Shown one piece after another: positions 18,243 through 25,781 of a DNA stretch of 64,000 nucleotides. A program made the translations under genes and the position numbers. Each line of letters begins with the position of its first letter. Within the stretch, counting starts at the first letter, position 1. Source of the DNA: Acidobacteriota bacterium (GTDB lineage: Bacteria > Acidobacteriota > Vicinamibacteria > Vicinamibacterales > SCN-69-37); the NCBI GenBank assembly GCA_016716905.1, contig JADJUS010000004.1, positions 1,364,001 to 1,428,000 on the forward strand, given 5' to 3'. The notes beneath the pieces are model-generated. The model ran no database searches. It was not told the DNA's origin and saw only the letters and a list, made by a program, of their open reading frames with translations.

Positions 18243-19328
18243 ATGGCCACGCTCTTGCTCGCCGACGATAGCGTGACGATTCAGCGCGTCATTGAGCTGA
18301 CGTTTGCCGACGAGGGCATTCGCGTCATCTCGGTCAGCGACGGCCAGAGCGCCATTGCGCACCTCAACGCCGAAAGTCCGGACATCGTGCTGGCGGATGT
18401 CGGCATGCCCGACGTCGATGGGTACCAGGTGGCCGCGCACGTCAAACACACACCGGCGCTGGCGCACGTGCCGGTGCTGCTGCTGACCGGTGCCTTTGAG
18501 CCGATCGACGAACCGCGGGCCCGCGCCACCGGTTGTGAGGGTGTGCTCGTCAAGCCGTTTGAACCGAGGCATCTGATACGGACGGTGCGCAGCCTGCTGT
18601 TTGGGCAGAAGCCCGCCGACTTGTGGCCGGCAGACATGCCCAGGGTGGAGATTCGCACCGAGCGCCCCGCGCCCGCGCCCGCGCCGGCGCCAGAACCGCC
18701 GGCGCCCACGCCGGAGCCGCCGGCCCCTGCGCCCGTGCCCATGCTCAGAATGGTGCCGCCGCCAGAGCCTGCGCGGGTGGAGGAGAGTGAGCCGATCTCC
18801 GAGCCAATCCCTGAGCCGATTGAAGAACCGGCGCCGATCACGTTGTCTGTGCCCTACGAAGCGGATTCGGATCCCGATCTCGCCATCGCGCTCGCGCGAC
18901 TGGAGTTTGTGGCCGCGCCCGACCCTGACCTTCCGCCAGACATTCACGTGCTCGCCGCTTCGCCCGACGGTGATGCGGCGCCAAGTGTGGAGTGGGACCT
19001 TTCAGCCGCGACCACACCCATCGTCGCTCCGGCCGCTGCACCCGTGCTGGTGATGTCGTCGCCGGCTCCGGCGCCCGGGCGCGAGACGCCGACGCCCCCG
19101 GCCGAACCGATGTCACTGGCGGCCGTGTTTTCCGCGCTGCTCGCAGCCGAACGCAAAGGTACCGACACGCGTCCCGAGCCGATTGTCGGCGCAGCGTTGT
19201 CCGAGGCCCACGTTGAAGAAGTGGTGCAGCGCGTGGTCAGCCGTATGACCGATGAACTGGTACGGAAGATCGTGCTGGAGACCGCCGAACGGCTCATCCG
19301 CGAGGAGATTGATCGGATCAAGTCGTAG
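18243..19328 (+). CDS. Response regulator with receiver domain, Pro/Ala-rich linker and C-terminal helix
   Basis: 361 aa. Residues 1-120 are a CheY-like receiver: LLLADDSVTIQ (acidic pair), IVLADVGMPDVDGYQ (phospho-acceptor Asp), PVLLLTGAF (Thr switch) and GVLVKPFEP (conserved Lys). Residues about 130-295 are low-complexity Pro/Glu/Ala-rich repeats. The last 50 residues form an amphipathic helix ending DELVRKIVLETAERLIREEIDRIKS, similar to the conserved tail of receiver-polyproline proteins in Acidobacteria and Myxococcota and reminiscent of the PopZ C-terminus. There is no DNA-binding domain. No histidine kinase is nearby. It sits 3 bp behind the mutase small subunit. Confidence 0.82.
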   Translation: MATLLLADDSVTIQRVIELTFADEGIRVISVSDGQSAIAHLNAESPDIVLADVGMPDVDGYQVAAHVKHTPALAHVPVLLLTGAFEPIDEPRARATGCEGVLVKPFEPRHLIRTVRSLLFGQKPADLWPADMPRVEIRTERPAPAPAPAPEPPAPTPEPPAPAPVPMLRMVPPPEPARVEESEPISEPIPEPIEEPAPITLSVPYEADSDPDLAIALARLEFVAAPDPDLPPDIHVLAASPDGDAAPSVEWDLSAATTPIVAPAAAPVLVMSSPAPAPGRETPTPPAEPMSLAAVFSALLAAERKGTDTRPEPIVGAALSEAHVEEVVQRVVSRMTDELVRKIVLETAERLIREEIDRIKS

Positions 19329-19349
19329 CCGGCTGTCCTCGATAAGTTC

Positions 19350-21893
19350 ATGGTTCCTGAAAAACCCGTCCTTGAAGGACTTGAAGAGAAGTGGCGCGTC
19401 CGTTGGGATGCCGGCGATACCTATGGGTTCGATCGGCAGGCCCCGCGCGCGTCGGTGTTTGCCATCGACACGCCGCCGCCCACCGTCAGCGGCTCGCTGC
19501 ACGTGGGGCATGTGTTTTCGTACACGCACACCGACGTCATCGCGCGATATCAGCGCATGCGCGGCAAGGCCGTGTTCTACCCAATGGGGTGGGACGACAA
19601 CGGGCTGCCCACCGAACGGCGCGTGCAGAATTACTATGGCGTGCGATGTGATCCCGCGCTGCCGTACGACCCGTCGTTTACGCCGCCGACCACACCGGGC
19701 AAACAGCCCATCTCGGTCTCGCGGCCCAACTTCGTGGAGTTGTGCGAACGCCTGACCGGCGAAGACGAAGTGGTCTTCGAACGTCTGTGGCGGCACCTCG
19801 GCCTGTCTGTGGACTGGTCGATGACCTACGCCACGATCAGCGCGCCCACGAGGCGCGTGTCGCAGCTCGCGTTTCTGCGATTGGTGCAGCGCGACCTGGC
19901 GTACCAGCTCGAAGCGCCGACGCTGTGGGACGTGGACTTCCGCACCGCCGTCGCGCAGGCCGAACTCGAAGACCGCGAAATGCCGGGTGCGTACCATCGC
20001 ATTCGTTTCGCGCGCGCTGACGGCGGCTTCGTCGAGGTGGATACGACCCGGCCCGAGTTGCTACCCGCGTGTGTCGCCCTGGTCGCGCATCCAGACGATG
20101 AGCGGTATCAGGCGCTGTTTGGGAAAGAGGTGCTGACACCGTTGTTTGGTGTGCCGGTGCCTGTGAGAGCACATCCGCTGGCCGACCCGGAAAAGGGCAG
20201 CGGCGTGGCGATGATCTGCACCTTCGGCGACATCACCGACGTCACATGGTGGCGCGAGTTGAGCCTGCCCGTGCGCGCGGTGATTCAGGCAAACGGCACG
20301 TTCCGCCCGGTGACATGGGGCGCCGACGGTTGGGAATCCCGCGACGCCGCTTCGGCACAAGCACGCTACGACAAAATTGCCGGGCTGTCGGCGGTCAAAG
20401 CCCGCGCGGGTGTGGTGGAGTTGCTGCGCGAGAGCGGCGACCTGCTGGGTGAACCGCGACCGATTACCCACCATGTGAAGTTTTTCGAGAAGGGCGACAG
20501 GCCGCTCGAGATCATTACGTCGCGCCAGTGGTTCATCCGGACCATGGCGGAGCGCGAAGCGCTGCTGGGGCGTGGCCGCGAACTCAAGTGGCACCCCGAA
20601 TACATGCAGGCCCGGTTCGACAACTGGGTGAACGGGCTCAACGGCGATTGGTGCGTCAGTCGCCAGCGGTTTTTCGGCGTGCCGTTTCCGGTGTGGTACC
20701 GCGTGCGCCAGGACGGCACCACCGATTTCAGCGCGCGGTTGCTGCCGGCAGAGGCGGACCTGCCCGTGGATCCGTCCACCGATGTGCCGGCCGGATATTC
20801 CGCGGATCAGCGCGGTGTGCCCGGAGGGTTTGTCGGCGACCCCGACGTCATGGACACCTGGGCCACGTCGTCGCTCACGCCGTTCATCGTGTGCGGATGG
20901 GAACGTGACCCGGCGCTGTTCGCGCAGACGTTCCCGATGCACCTGCGTCCGCAGGCCCACGACATCATTCGCACGTGGCTGTTTTCCACCGTGCTGCGGT
21001 CACATCTCGAAACCGACAGGCTCCCCTGGGAGCACGCGGCCATCTCGGGCTGGGTCCTCGATCCCGACCGCAAAAAAATGTCCAAGTCCAAAGGCAACGT
21101 CGTCACACCGATGGCGCTGCTTGAGGAACATGGTTCGGACGCGGTGAGGTACTGGGCTGCCAAGGGCGGACCCGGTGTGGATACCGCGTTTGAGCCGGGG
21201 CAGATGAAAGTCGGGCGGCGCCTGGCGATCAAGCTGCTCAACGCGTCGAAGTTCGTGCTGGCGCGGACCGAGCCGACCGGACCGGTGACCGAAGCGATCG
21301 ATCGCGGGATGCTGGCCGACCTGGACGCGCTTGTTCGCAAGGCCACCGCACAGCTCGAGGCCTTCGACTACGGCGCGGCCCTGCGCGATACGGAAAGTTT
21401 CTTCTGGACGTTCTGCGACTACTACATCGAACTCGCAAAGCGCCGGCGCCAGGGTGACGACGAGGCTGCGAGATCCGCGATCGCCGCGTCCCAGACCGCG
21501 TTGTCGGCGTTGCTGCGACTGTTCGCGCCGTTCATGCCGTTTGTGACCGAGGAAGTCTGGTCGTGGTGGCAGAGCGGGTCGGTGCATCGGGCATCGTGGC
21601 CCTCTGCAGCGGCGGATCAACCGGCGCCATCTGAAGATGCCCAGCGTGCGTACGCCCAGGCGTGCGAGGTCACCAATCGCATTCGCGAAGAGCGATCGGC
21701 GATGAAGCTCGGGTTTGGTGTGCCGGTGCATGCCAGCGTTCGTCTGCACGCCGTTCATGAGCCGCTGTGGGCGTCGATCTGTGCGGACGTGTGCAGTGGC
21801 AACAACGTGACTGACGCCGCGGTGAGTTTCGATGTGGCCGCCGACGCGCCCATCGAAGTGCGCCTGACACCCCTGACCGCACCGGAAGTCTGA
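19350..21893 (+). CDS. valS: Valyl-tRNA synthetase
   Basis: 847 aa class Ia synthetase attaching valine to tRNA-Val, with an editing domain. The HIGH-type motif is HVGH (residues 51-54) in TPPPTVSGSLHVGHVFSYTH; the MGWDDNGLPTERR segment marks the actinobacterial/acidobacterial ValRS subtype. The second ATP motif is KKMSKSKGN (about residue 574). A C-terminal anticodon-binding domain follows. The stop is 2 bp before birA, so valS, birA, the unknown gene and the methyltransferase gene form an operon. Confidence 0.95.
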   Translation: MVPEKPVLEGLEEKWRVRWDAGDTYGFDRQAPRASVFAIDTPPPTVSGSLHVGHVFSYTHTDVIARYQRMRGKAVFYPMGWDDNGLPTERRVQNYYGVRCDPALPYDPSFTPPTTPGKQPISVSRPNFVELCERLTGEDEVVFERLWRHLGLSVDWSMTYATISAPTRRVSQLAFLRLVQRDLAYQLEAPTLWDVDFRTAVAQAELEDREMPGAYHRIRFARADGGFVEVDTTRPELLPACVALVAHPDDERYQALFGKEVLTPLFGVPVPVRAHPLADPEKGSGVAMICTFGDITDVTWWRELSLPVRAVIQANGTFRPVTWGADGWESRDAASAQARYDKIAGLSAVKARAGVVELLRESGDLLGEPRPITHHVKFFEKGDRPLEIITSRQWFIRTMAEREALLGRGRELKWHPEYMQARFDNWVNGLNGDWCVSRQRFFGVPFPVWYRVRQDGTTDFSARLLPAEADLPVDPSTDVPAGYSADQRGVPGGFVGDPDVMDTWATSSLTPFIVCGWERDPALFAQTFPMHLRPQAHDIIRTWLFSTVLRSHLETDRLPWEHAAISGWVLDPDRKKMSKSKGNVVTPMALLEEHGSDAVRYWAAKGGPGVDTAFEPGQMKVGRRLAIKLLNASKFVLARTEPTGPVTEAIDRGMLADLDALVRKATAQLEAFDYGAALRDTESFFWTFCDYYIELAKRRRQGDDEAARSAIAASQTALSALLRLFAPFMPFVTEEVWSWWQSGSVHRASWPSAAADQPAPSEDAQRAYAQACEVTNRIREERSAMKLGFGVPVHASVRLHAVHEPLWASICADVCSGNNVTDAAVSFDVAADAPIEVRLTPLTAPEV

Positions 21894-21895
21894 CA

Positions 21896-22729
21896 ATGAC
21901 ACCTGACCTGGTCCCCGCCGACGTGGCTGCGGCCCTGTCGGCTGCGGGCCTGCCTCCCGTGGTGTTTTTCACGGAAGTGGACTCCACCAACGACCACGCG
22001 CTGTCGCTGGCGGATCTCGATGCCCCGGAGTTCACCGCGGTGTTGGCCGACGTGCAGCGAGCGGGCCGGGGCCGCAGGGGGCGCACCTGGTTCTCACCAC
22101 CGGGCGCGGGCATGTATCTGTCTGTGGTGGTCCGAGGTGGCGGGCTGGAAGCGCAGTTGCCGCTCCTGACCATGGCTGCCGGTGTGGCCGTCGCTGACGC
22201 GGTGACCGCTGTGAGCGGCCTGCCCGTGGAACTCAAGTGGCCGAACGACCTTGTGATCGGCAGGCCATGGCGCAAGCTCGCGGGCATTCTGTGCGAGGCT
22301 TCAGCGTTGGGCACGCCAAAGGCGGCGGTGGTGGTGGGCATCGGGGTGAACCTCGATCGCGCCGCGTATCCACGGGAGGTCGCGGATCGCGCCACATCGC
22401 TGGCCGCCGAGTGCGACCTGCCGGTGTCACGCGCGGATCTGGTGGCGGCCTGCCTCGTCCAACTGCGCGCTCGTGTGGCAGACCTCCGCGCGAGTGAGAC
22501 CACCACGGTGCTGGACCGCTGGCGTGCGCTTGGCCGCGCGGGTCTGGACCAGGCGCCAGTGCGATGGACCGATGAGCGCGGGGCCTGCCGGGGCATTGCC
22601 TACGGGGTTGATGATCGCGGCGCGTTGCTCGTGCGTCGCGCGGGTCCGGTGGCGCACCCGCCCGCTGGCGAGTCGCTCGAGCGACTGATCGCGGGCGATG
22701 TGGAGTGGGAGTTGTTGTCTCGTGTCTGA
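21896..22729 (+). CDS. birA: Biotin--[acetyl-CoA-carboxylase] ligase
   Basis: 277 aa enzyme that activates biotin with ATP and transfers it to the biotin carboxyl carrier protein. The biotinoyl-AMP loop is GRGRRGRTW (residues 57-65), preceded by the family opening TEVDSTND. The core also shows LKWPNDLVIG and KLAGILCEA. There is no N-terminal helix-turn-helix, so it is a monofunctional ligase and not the biotin-operon repressor. The 3' end overlaps the start of the next gene by 8 bp. Confidence 0.93.
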   Translation: MTPDLVPADVAAALSAAGLPPVVFFTEVDSTNDHALSLADLDAPEFTAVLADVQRAGRGRRGRTWFSPPGAGMYLSVVVRGGGLEAQLPLLTMAAGVAVADAVTAVSGLPVELKWPNDLVIGRPWRKLAGILCEASALGTPKAAVVVGIGVNLDRAAYPREVADRATSLAAECDLPVSRADLVAACLVQLRARVADLRASETTTVLDRWRALGRAGLDQAPVRWTDERGACRGIAYGVDDRGALLVRRAGPVAHPPAGESLERLIAGDVEWELLSRV

Positions 22730-23441
22730 CGTCGCTGACTACTGCCGCCAGGTGGAAGCCCATCTGACCCGCACCAACGGCGGTCACATGGTGCGCGTGG
22801 TGGGCGCCGGTTTCGCTCTCGTGAAGCAATGGGCCGACGATGGGGTGCCGCTGTCGGTGGTGTTTCGAGCGATTGAACAGAAGGCCGAGCGGCACAAAGC
22901 GGGCACGTCGAAGCGTCCCCTTCGCATCGAGTTCTGCGAAGCCGACGTGCGTGAACTCCACGCGGCCTGGCGACGCGCGGTGGGCCTGACCGGCGGGGCT
23001 GAACTTGCCCCATCCGAACCGGTCGTCGAGGCATCAGCGGCCGCTGCCGAGCCGAAACGGCGGTCTGTGTCGAAGGTGATCGAGCGTGCGATTGAACGGC
23101 TGGGCCGGCTGGCGGGCAGGCTCGAACTGCCTGGGGAGTTTCGTGACGCGGTGAGTCGGGCCATTGAGCAACTCTCGGTGCTGCGCGAGGAGTTGTCGCG
23201 CACGCGTGGGGCGGCGCGAGAGCCGTTGCTGGAGCGACTCGCGCCGATCGAGCACGACCTTCTCGCGCAGGCGCGTCACGCCGTGGCGTCGGATAGGTTG
23301 CGCGACTTCACCAGTCAGGCGGAGCAGGAACTGGCGCCCTACCGGGATCGCTTGCCTCCCGAACAATGGGCGCGTGCGGTGTCGGTCACTGTGGATCGCA
23401 GCGTCCGCGATCATCTGGCATTACCGGTATTGGAGTTGTGA
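22722..23441 (+). CDS. Conserved protein of unknown function between birA and the rlmD-like gene
   Basis: 239 aa soluble protein I do not recognise. The first 75 residues look globular and mixed alpha/beta (SDVADYCRQVEAHLTRTNGGHMVRV onward, with AFLVKQWADDG-like helices). The middle (about 95-120) is Ala/Pro-rich. The rest is strongly helical and charged with coiled-coil character (LAGRLELPGEFRDAVSRAIEQLSVLREEL). No signal peptide, membrane segment or catalytic motif is visible. GTG 22722 overlaps birA by 8 bp, and the stop overlaps the next ATG (TGATG), so it is translationally coupled on both sides. Confidence 0.75.
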   Translation: MSDVADYCRQVEAHLTRTNGGHMVRVVGAGFALVKQWADDGVPLSVVFRAIEQKAERHKAGTSKRPLRIEFCEADVRELHAAWRRAVGLTGGAELAPSEPVVEASAAAAEPKRRSVSKVIERAIERLGRLAGRLELPGEFRDAVSRAIEQLSVLREELSRTRGAAREPLLERLAPIEHDLLAQARHAVASDRLRDFTSQAEQELAPYRDRLPPEQWARAVSVTVDRSVRDHLALPVLEL

Positions 23442-24703
23442 TGGCCGATTCGTCCCTCGTGGAATTGCAGGTCGAGCGGCCGGTGGCCGGCGGCCGTATG
23501 TTGGCCCGGCTCGATGGCCGTGTGGTGTTTGTGGCCGGCGCGGTGCCCGGCGAACGGGTGCGCGCACGGATAACCAAACGCACCGGCAAGGTGGTGTGGG
23601 CCGACACCGTCGAAGTGATCGAGGCGAGCGCGGATCGCCGCGAGGCGAAGGGGGACCCGCGATGTGGGGGCGCGCTGTATGCGCACATCGCCTACGAGCG
23701 CCAACTTGCGCTCAAGGCCGAGGTGATTGCCGATACGTTTCGGCGCATCGGTAAACTCACGCTCGATCGTGCGGTCGTCGTGGCGGCATCGCCCGAAGAG
23801 GGCTACCGCCTGCGCGCGCGCCTGCATGTGCAGGGCACTCGCGTCGGGTTCCTTCTGGAGGGGTCGCACGCACTGTGCGACGCCGAGGTGACCCGGCAGC
23901 TGGGGGCGGGCGCGTTCGAGGCGGTGGGCCGCTTGCGCGAGGCTCTCGGGCCCGCCCTGGGCGCGTGCGAGTCCATCGTGGTGTCGGAGAACATCAGTGG
24001 CCTCGAGCGGGTCGCGCTCTGCGAACTGCGTCCCGACGCCGACCCGGTCCGGTTTGCCGGGCTGCCCCTGACGGACGGGTTGTCGGGCGTTGCGGCACTG
24101 ACGCGCAAGGGCATGTTCACGTGCGCGGGCCACGACAGGATTGTGGAGCACGGCCGTGAACTGCTGGGAGTGGAAACCAATCTCCAGTGGACGCGCCAGG
24201 CGGCGTCGTTCTTCCAGGGCAACCGTTTTCTCGTCGGCACGCTCCTGCAACGCGTGATCGACGCGGCCGGTAGCGGCTCTTTTGTGGACCTCTACTCGGG
24301 CATCGGGCTGTTCGCCGTCGCGTTGGCGGACCGCGGCGCCACCGGTGTGGCTGTCGAGGGAGATGCGGCGAGTGGACAGGACCTGACGCTCAACGCCGCG
24401 CAGGCAGACGGGCGGCTGACGGTGCAGTTGGGGCCGGTGGAAGAAGCAGCGGCGTCGATCCCCGCGCGGCGTCCAGACGTGGTGGTGGTGGACCCGCCCC
24501 GCACGGGATTGTCCGCGGAAGTCGCTGATGGACTGTTGCGATGGGAATCAGCGCGCGTGGTGTATGTCTCCTGCGACGTGCCTACGCTGGCGCGCGATGC
24601 GGCCAAGTTCGTGGCCGCCGGCTATCGGCTCTCGTCGATCGACGCGCTGGACATGTTCCCGAACACGCCCCACGTGGAATGCGTGGCGGTCTTCGACCGG
24701 TGA
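23441..24703 (+). CDS. TrmA/RlmD-family RNA (uracil-C5)-methyltransferase
   Basis: 420 aa SAM-dependent methyltransferase for C5 of a uracil in 23S rRNA or tRNA. Residues 1-60 form a TRAM RNA-binding domain. The SAM site is VDLYSGIGLFAVALADRG; the catalytic part has VVVVDPPRTGLSAE and VVYVSCDVPTLARDA (catalytic Cys), ending with the MFPNTPHVECVAVF tail of the RlmD/RumA branch. Of the Fe-S ligands of RumA only one Cys of the CGGC cluster remains (DPRCGGALYAH), so a 4Fe-4S cluster seems absent. ATG 23441 overlaps the upstream stop. Whether it targets U1939, another rRNA site or tRNA is inferred only at family level. Confidence 0.88.
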   Translation: MADSSLVELQVERPVAGGRMLARLDGRVVFVAGAVPGERVRARITKRTGKVVWADTVEVIEASADRREAKGDPRCGGALYAHIAYERQLALKAEVIADTFRRIGKLTLDRAVVVAASPEEGYRLRARLHVQGTRVGFLLEGSHALCDAEVTRQLGAGAFEAVGRLREALGPALGACESIVVSENISGLERVALCELRPDADPVRFAGLPLTDGLSGVAALTRKGMFTCAGHDRIVEHGRELLGVETNLQWTRQAASFFQGNRFLVGTLLQRVIDAAGSGSFVDLYSGIGLFAVALADRGATGVAVEGDAASGQDLTLNAAQADGRLTVQLGPVEEAAASIPARRPDVVVVDPPRTGLSAEVADGLLRWESARVVYVSCDVPTLARDAAKFVAAGYRLSSIDALDMFPNTPHVECVAVFDR

Positions 24704-24711
24704 CCCCCGGA

Positions 24712-24974
24712 TCACCATGAAGTTCCATGAAGATCCATGAAGAAATTCATGGGTCTTCTGGGGGTCGTCAAAAAGCGCGGGGTTGGGGGCCCGGCTACGC
24801 CGGGGCCGCACGATCGAAGGGAAGGCGGGAGAAAAAGACGTCGGGTGTCTTTTTGGAGGCGGCAGGCAAAAAGACACCCGACGTCTTTTTCTCCGGCCCT
24901 CCCTTCAATCGCGCGTGCCGCCGAAGGCGGCACCCAACCCCACGCCTTCATGGAACTTCACTCCTTCATGGTGA
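24712..24974. repeat. Nested palindromic element A (263 bp)
   Basis: A long hierarchical inverted repeat between convergent genes. Outer ends: TCACCATGAAG (24712) against CTTCATGGTGA (ends 24974), continuing as TTCCATGAAG repeats. Middle shell: 24775-24791 pairs with 24929-24945 (15 of 17), then ATCGAAGGGAAGGC-type sequence pairs with its mirror. Core: two perfect 28-bp arms (24828-24855 and 24867-24894) around an 11-nt loop. Each arm is AAAAAGAC-GTCGGGT-GTCTTTTT, itself a hairpin with A- and T-tracts. The right outer end overlaps the 3' end and stop codon of the minus-strand amidotransferase. It shares its outer and middle shells with element B (33403-33707). Confidence 0.88.
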
Positions 24975-25674
24975 ATCTTCCGGCCGCAGCCACGAAGCTT
25001 GTGAACAGCGACGCTGTCTCCCCGGTGCGCCAGAAGTTCTCGGGGTGCCACTGGACGCCGACACAAAAGCCCGCGCGTGGGGCGCCGGTCGCATCTACCG
25101 CCTCAATGGCTTCAATCGTGCCGTCAGAGGCGGTGGCCGACACGACAAAACCCGGCGCGACGACGTCGACGGCCTGATGGTGGCGGCTGTTGACGTCGAG
25201 CCGGCCGTCTCCTTTCAGGCTGGGCGCGACGACCTCGGCCAAGCGTGAGCCCGGGACCACCGCCACGTCGTGTGAGATGGCTGTCCTGGGCGTGAGCACG
25301 GAGTGATTGAGGCCACCCGGACGTTCAGACGGCAGGTCCTGGACGAGCGTGCCACCGGCCGCGACGTTCAGGACCTGAACACCGCGACAGATGGCGAGTA
25401 GCGGAAGCCCGCGTTCGAGCGCGGCTCTGGCGAGCGGCACCTCAAACCCATCCCGCTCGTCGTCAATTTCAACGGTCGGATGTGTCTCGTCCGCGCCGTA
25501 CAGTGACGGCCGCACATCGGGGCCGCCGGTCAGGAGGATGCCGTCAAGCCCGTCGAGGGCTTCGCGCGCAGGGCCAGCCGCCGGCGACAGCTCGCGCACC
25601 TCAGCTCCGGCCGCCTCAAGCGCCGCCGTATAGTCTTCCCTCGCAAACGCCACCCCAATCACCGGTCGCTTCAC
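24958..25674 (-). CDS. Gamma-glutamyl-GABA hydrolase-like class I glutamine amidotransferase
   Basis: 238 aa peptidase C26/PuuD-like enzyme that hydrolyses gamma-glutamyl amide bonds. The catalytic triad is visible: Cys in LLAICRGVQVLNVAAGG, His and Glu in CVGVQWHPENFW. GGPDVRPSLYG and DVNSRHHQAVD are also typical. GTG 25674 is chosen because GGAGG lies 4 nt upstream and the protein then starts VKRPVIGV, the family N-terminus; the longer open frame would translate the heptamer array. The last residues (FTMKE) and stop codon are encoded by the outer end of palindromic element A, so the native C-terminus may have been altered. Confidence 0.85.
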   Translation of the reverse strand: MKRPVIGVAFAREDYTAALEAAGAEVRELSPAAGPAREALDGLDGILLTGGPDVRPSLYGADETHPTVEIDDERDGFEVPLARAALERGLPLLAICRGVQVLNVAAGGTLVQDLPSERPGGLNHSVLTPRTAISHDVAVVPGSRLAEVVAPSLKGDGRLDVNSRHHQAVDVVAPGFVVSATASDGTIEAIEAVDATGAPRAGFCVGVQWHPENFWRTGETASLFTSFVAAAGRFTMKE

Positions 25675-25683
25675 AATGCCTCC

Positions 25684-25781
25684 TGGACGCTGGACGCTGG
25701 ACTCTGGACTCTGGACTCTGGACCCTGGACTCTGGACTCTGGACCCTGGACTCTGGACTCTGGACTCTGGACCCTGGACTT
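25684..25781. repeat. Fourteen tandem TGGACYC heptamers
   Basis: Fourteen uninterrupted 7-nt units (TGGACGC x2, then TGGACTC, TGGACCC mixes, last TGGACTT) fill the gap between the argS stop codon (25782-25784 on the minus strand) and the GGAGG site of the amidotransferase. The array abuts the stop codon exactly. The same unit, inverted, occurs at 49052-49107 inside mtnP, and degenerate copies lie at about 33368-33390. Confidence 0.9.

Noticed and set aside
24712..24974. Retron or group II intron RNA
   Set aside because: No reverse transcriptase gene or catalytic RNA motif is nearby; the structure is a simple nested inverted repeat.
25684..25781. CRISPR array
   Set aside because: Units are contiguous 7-mers with no spacers and no cas genes are near.
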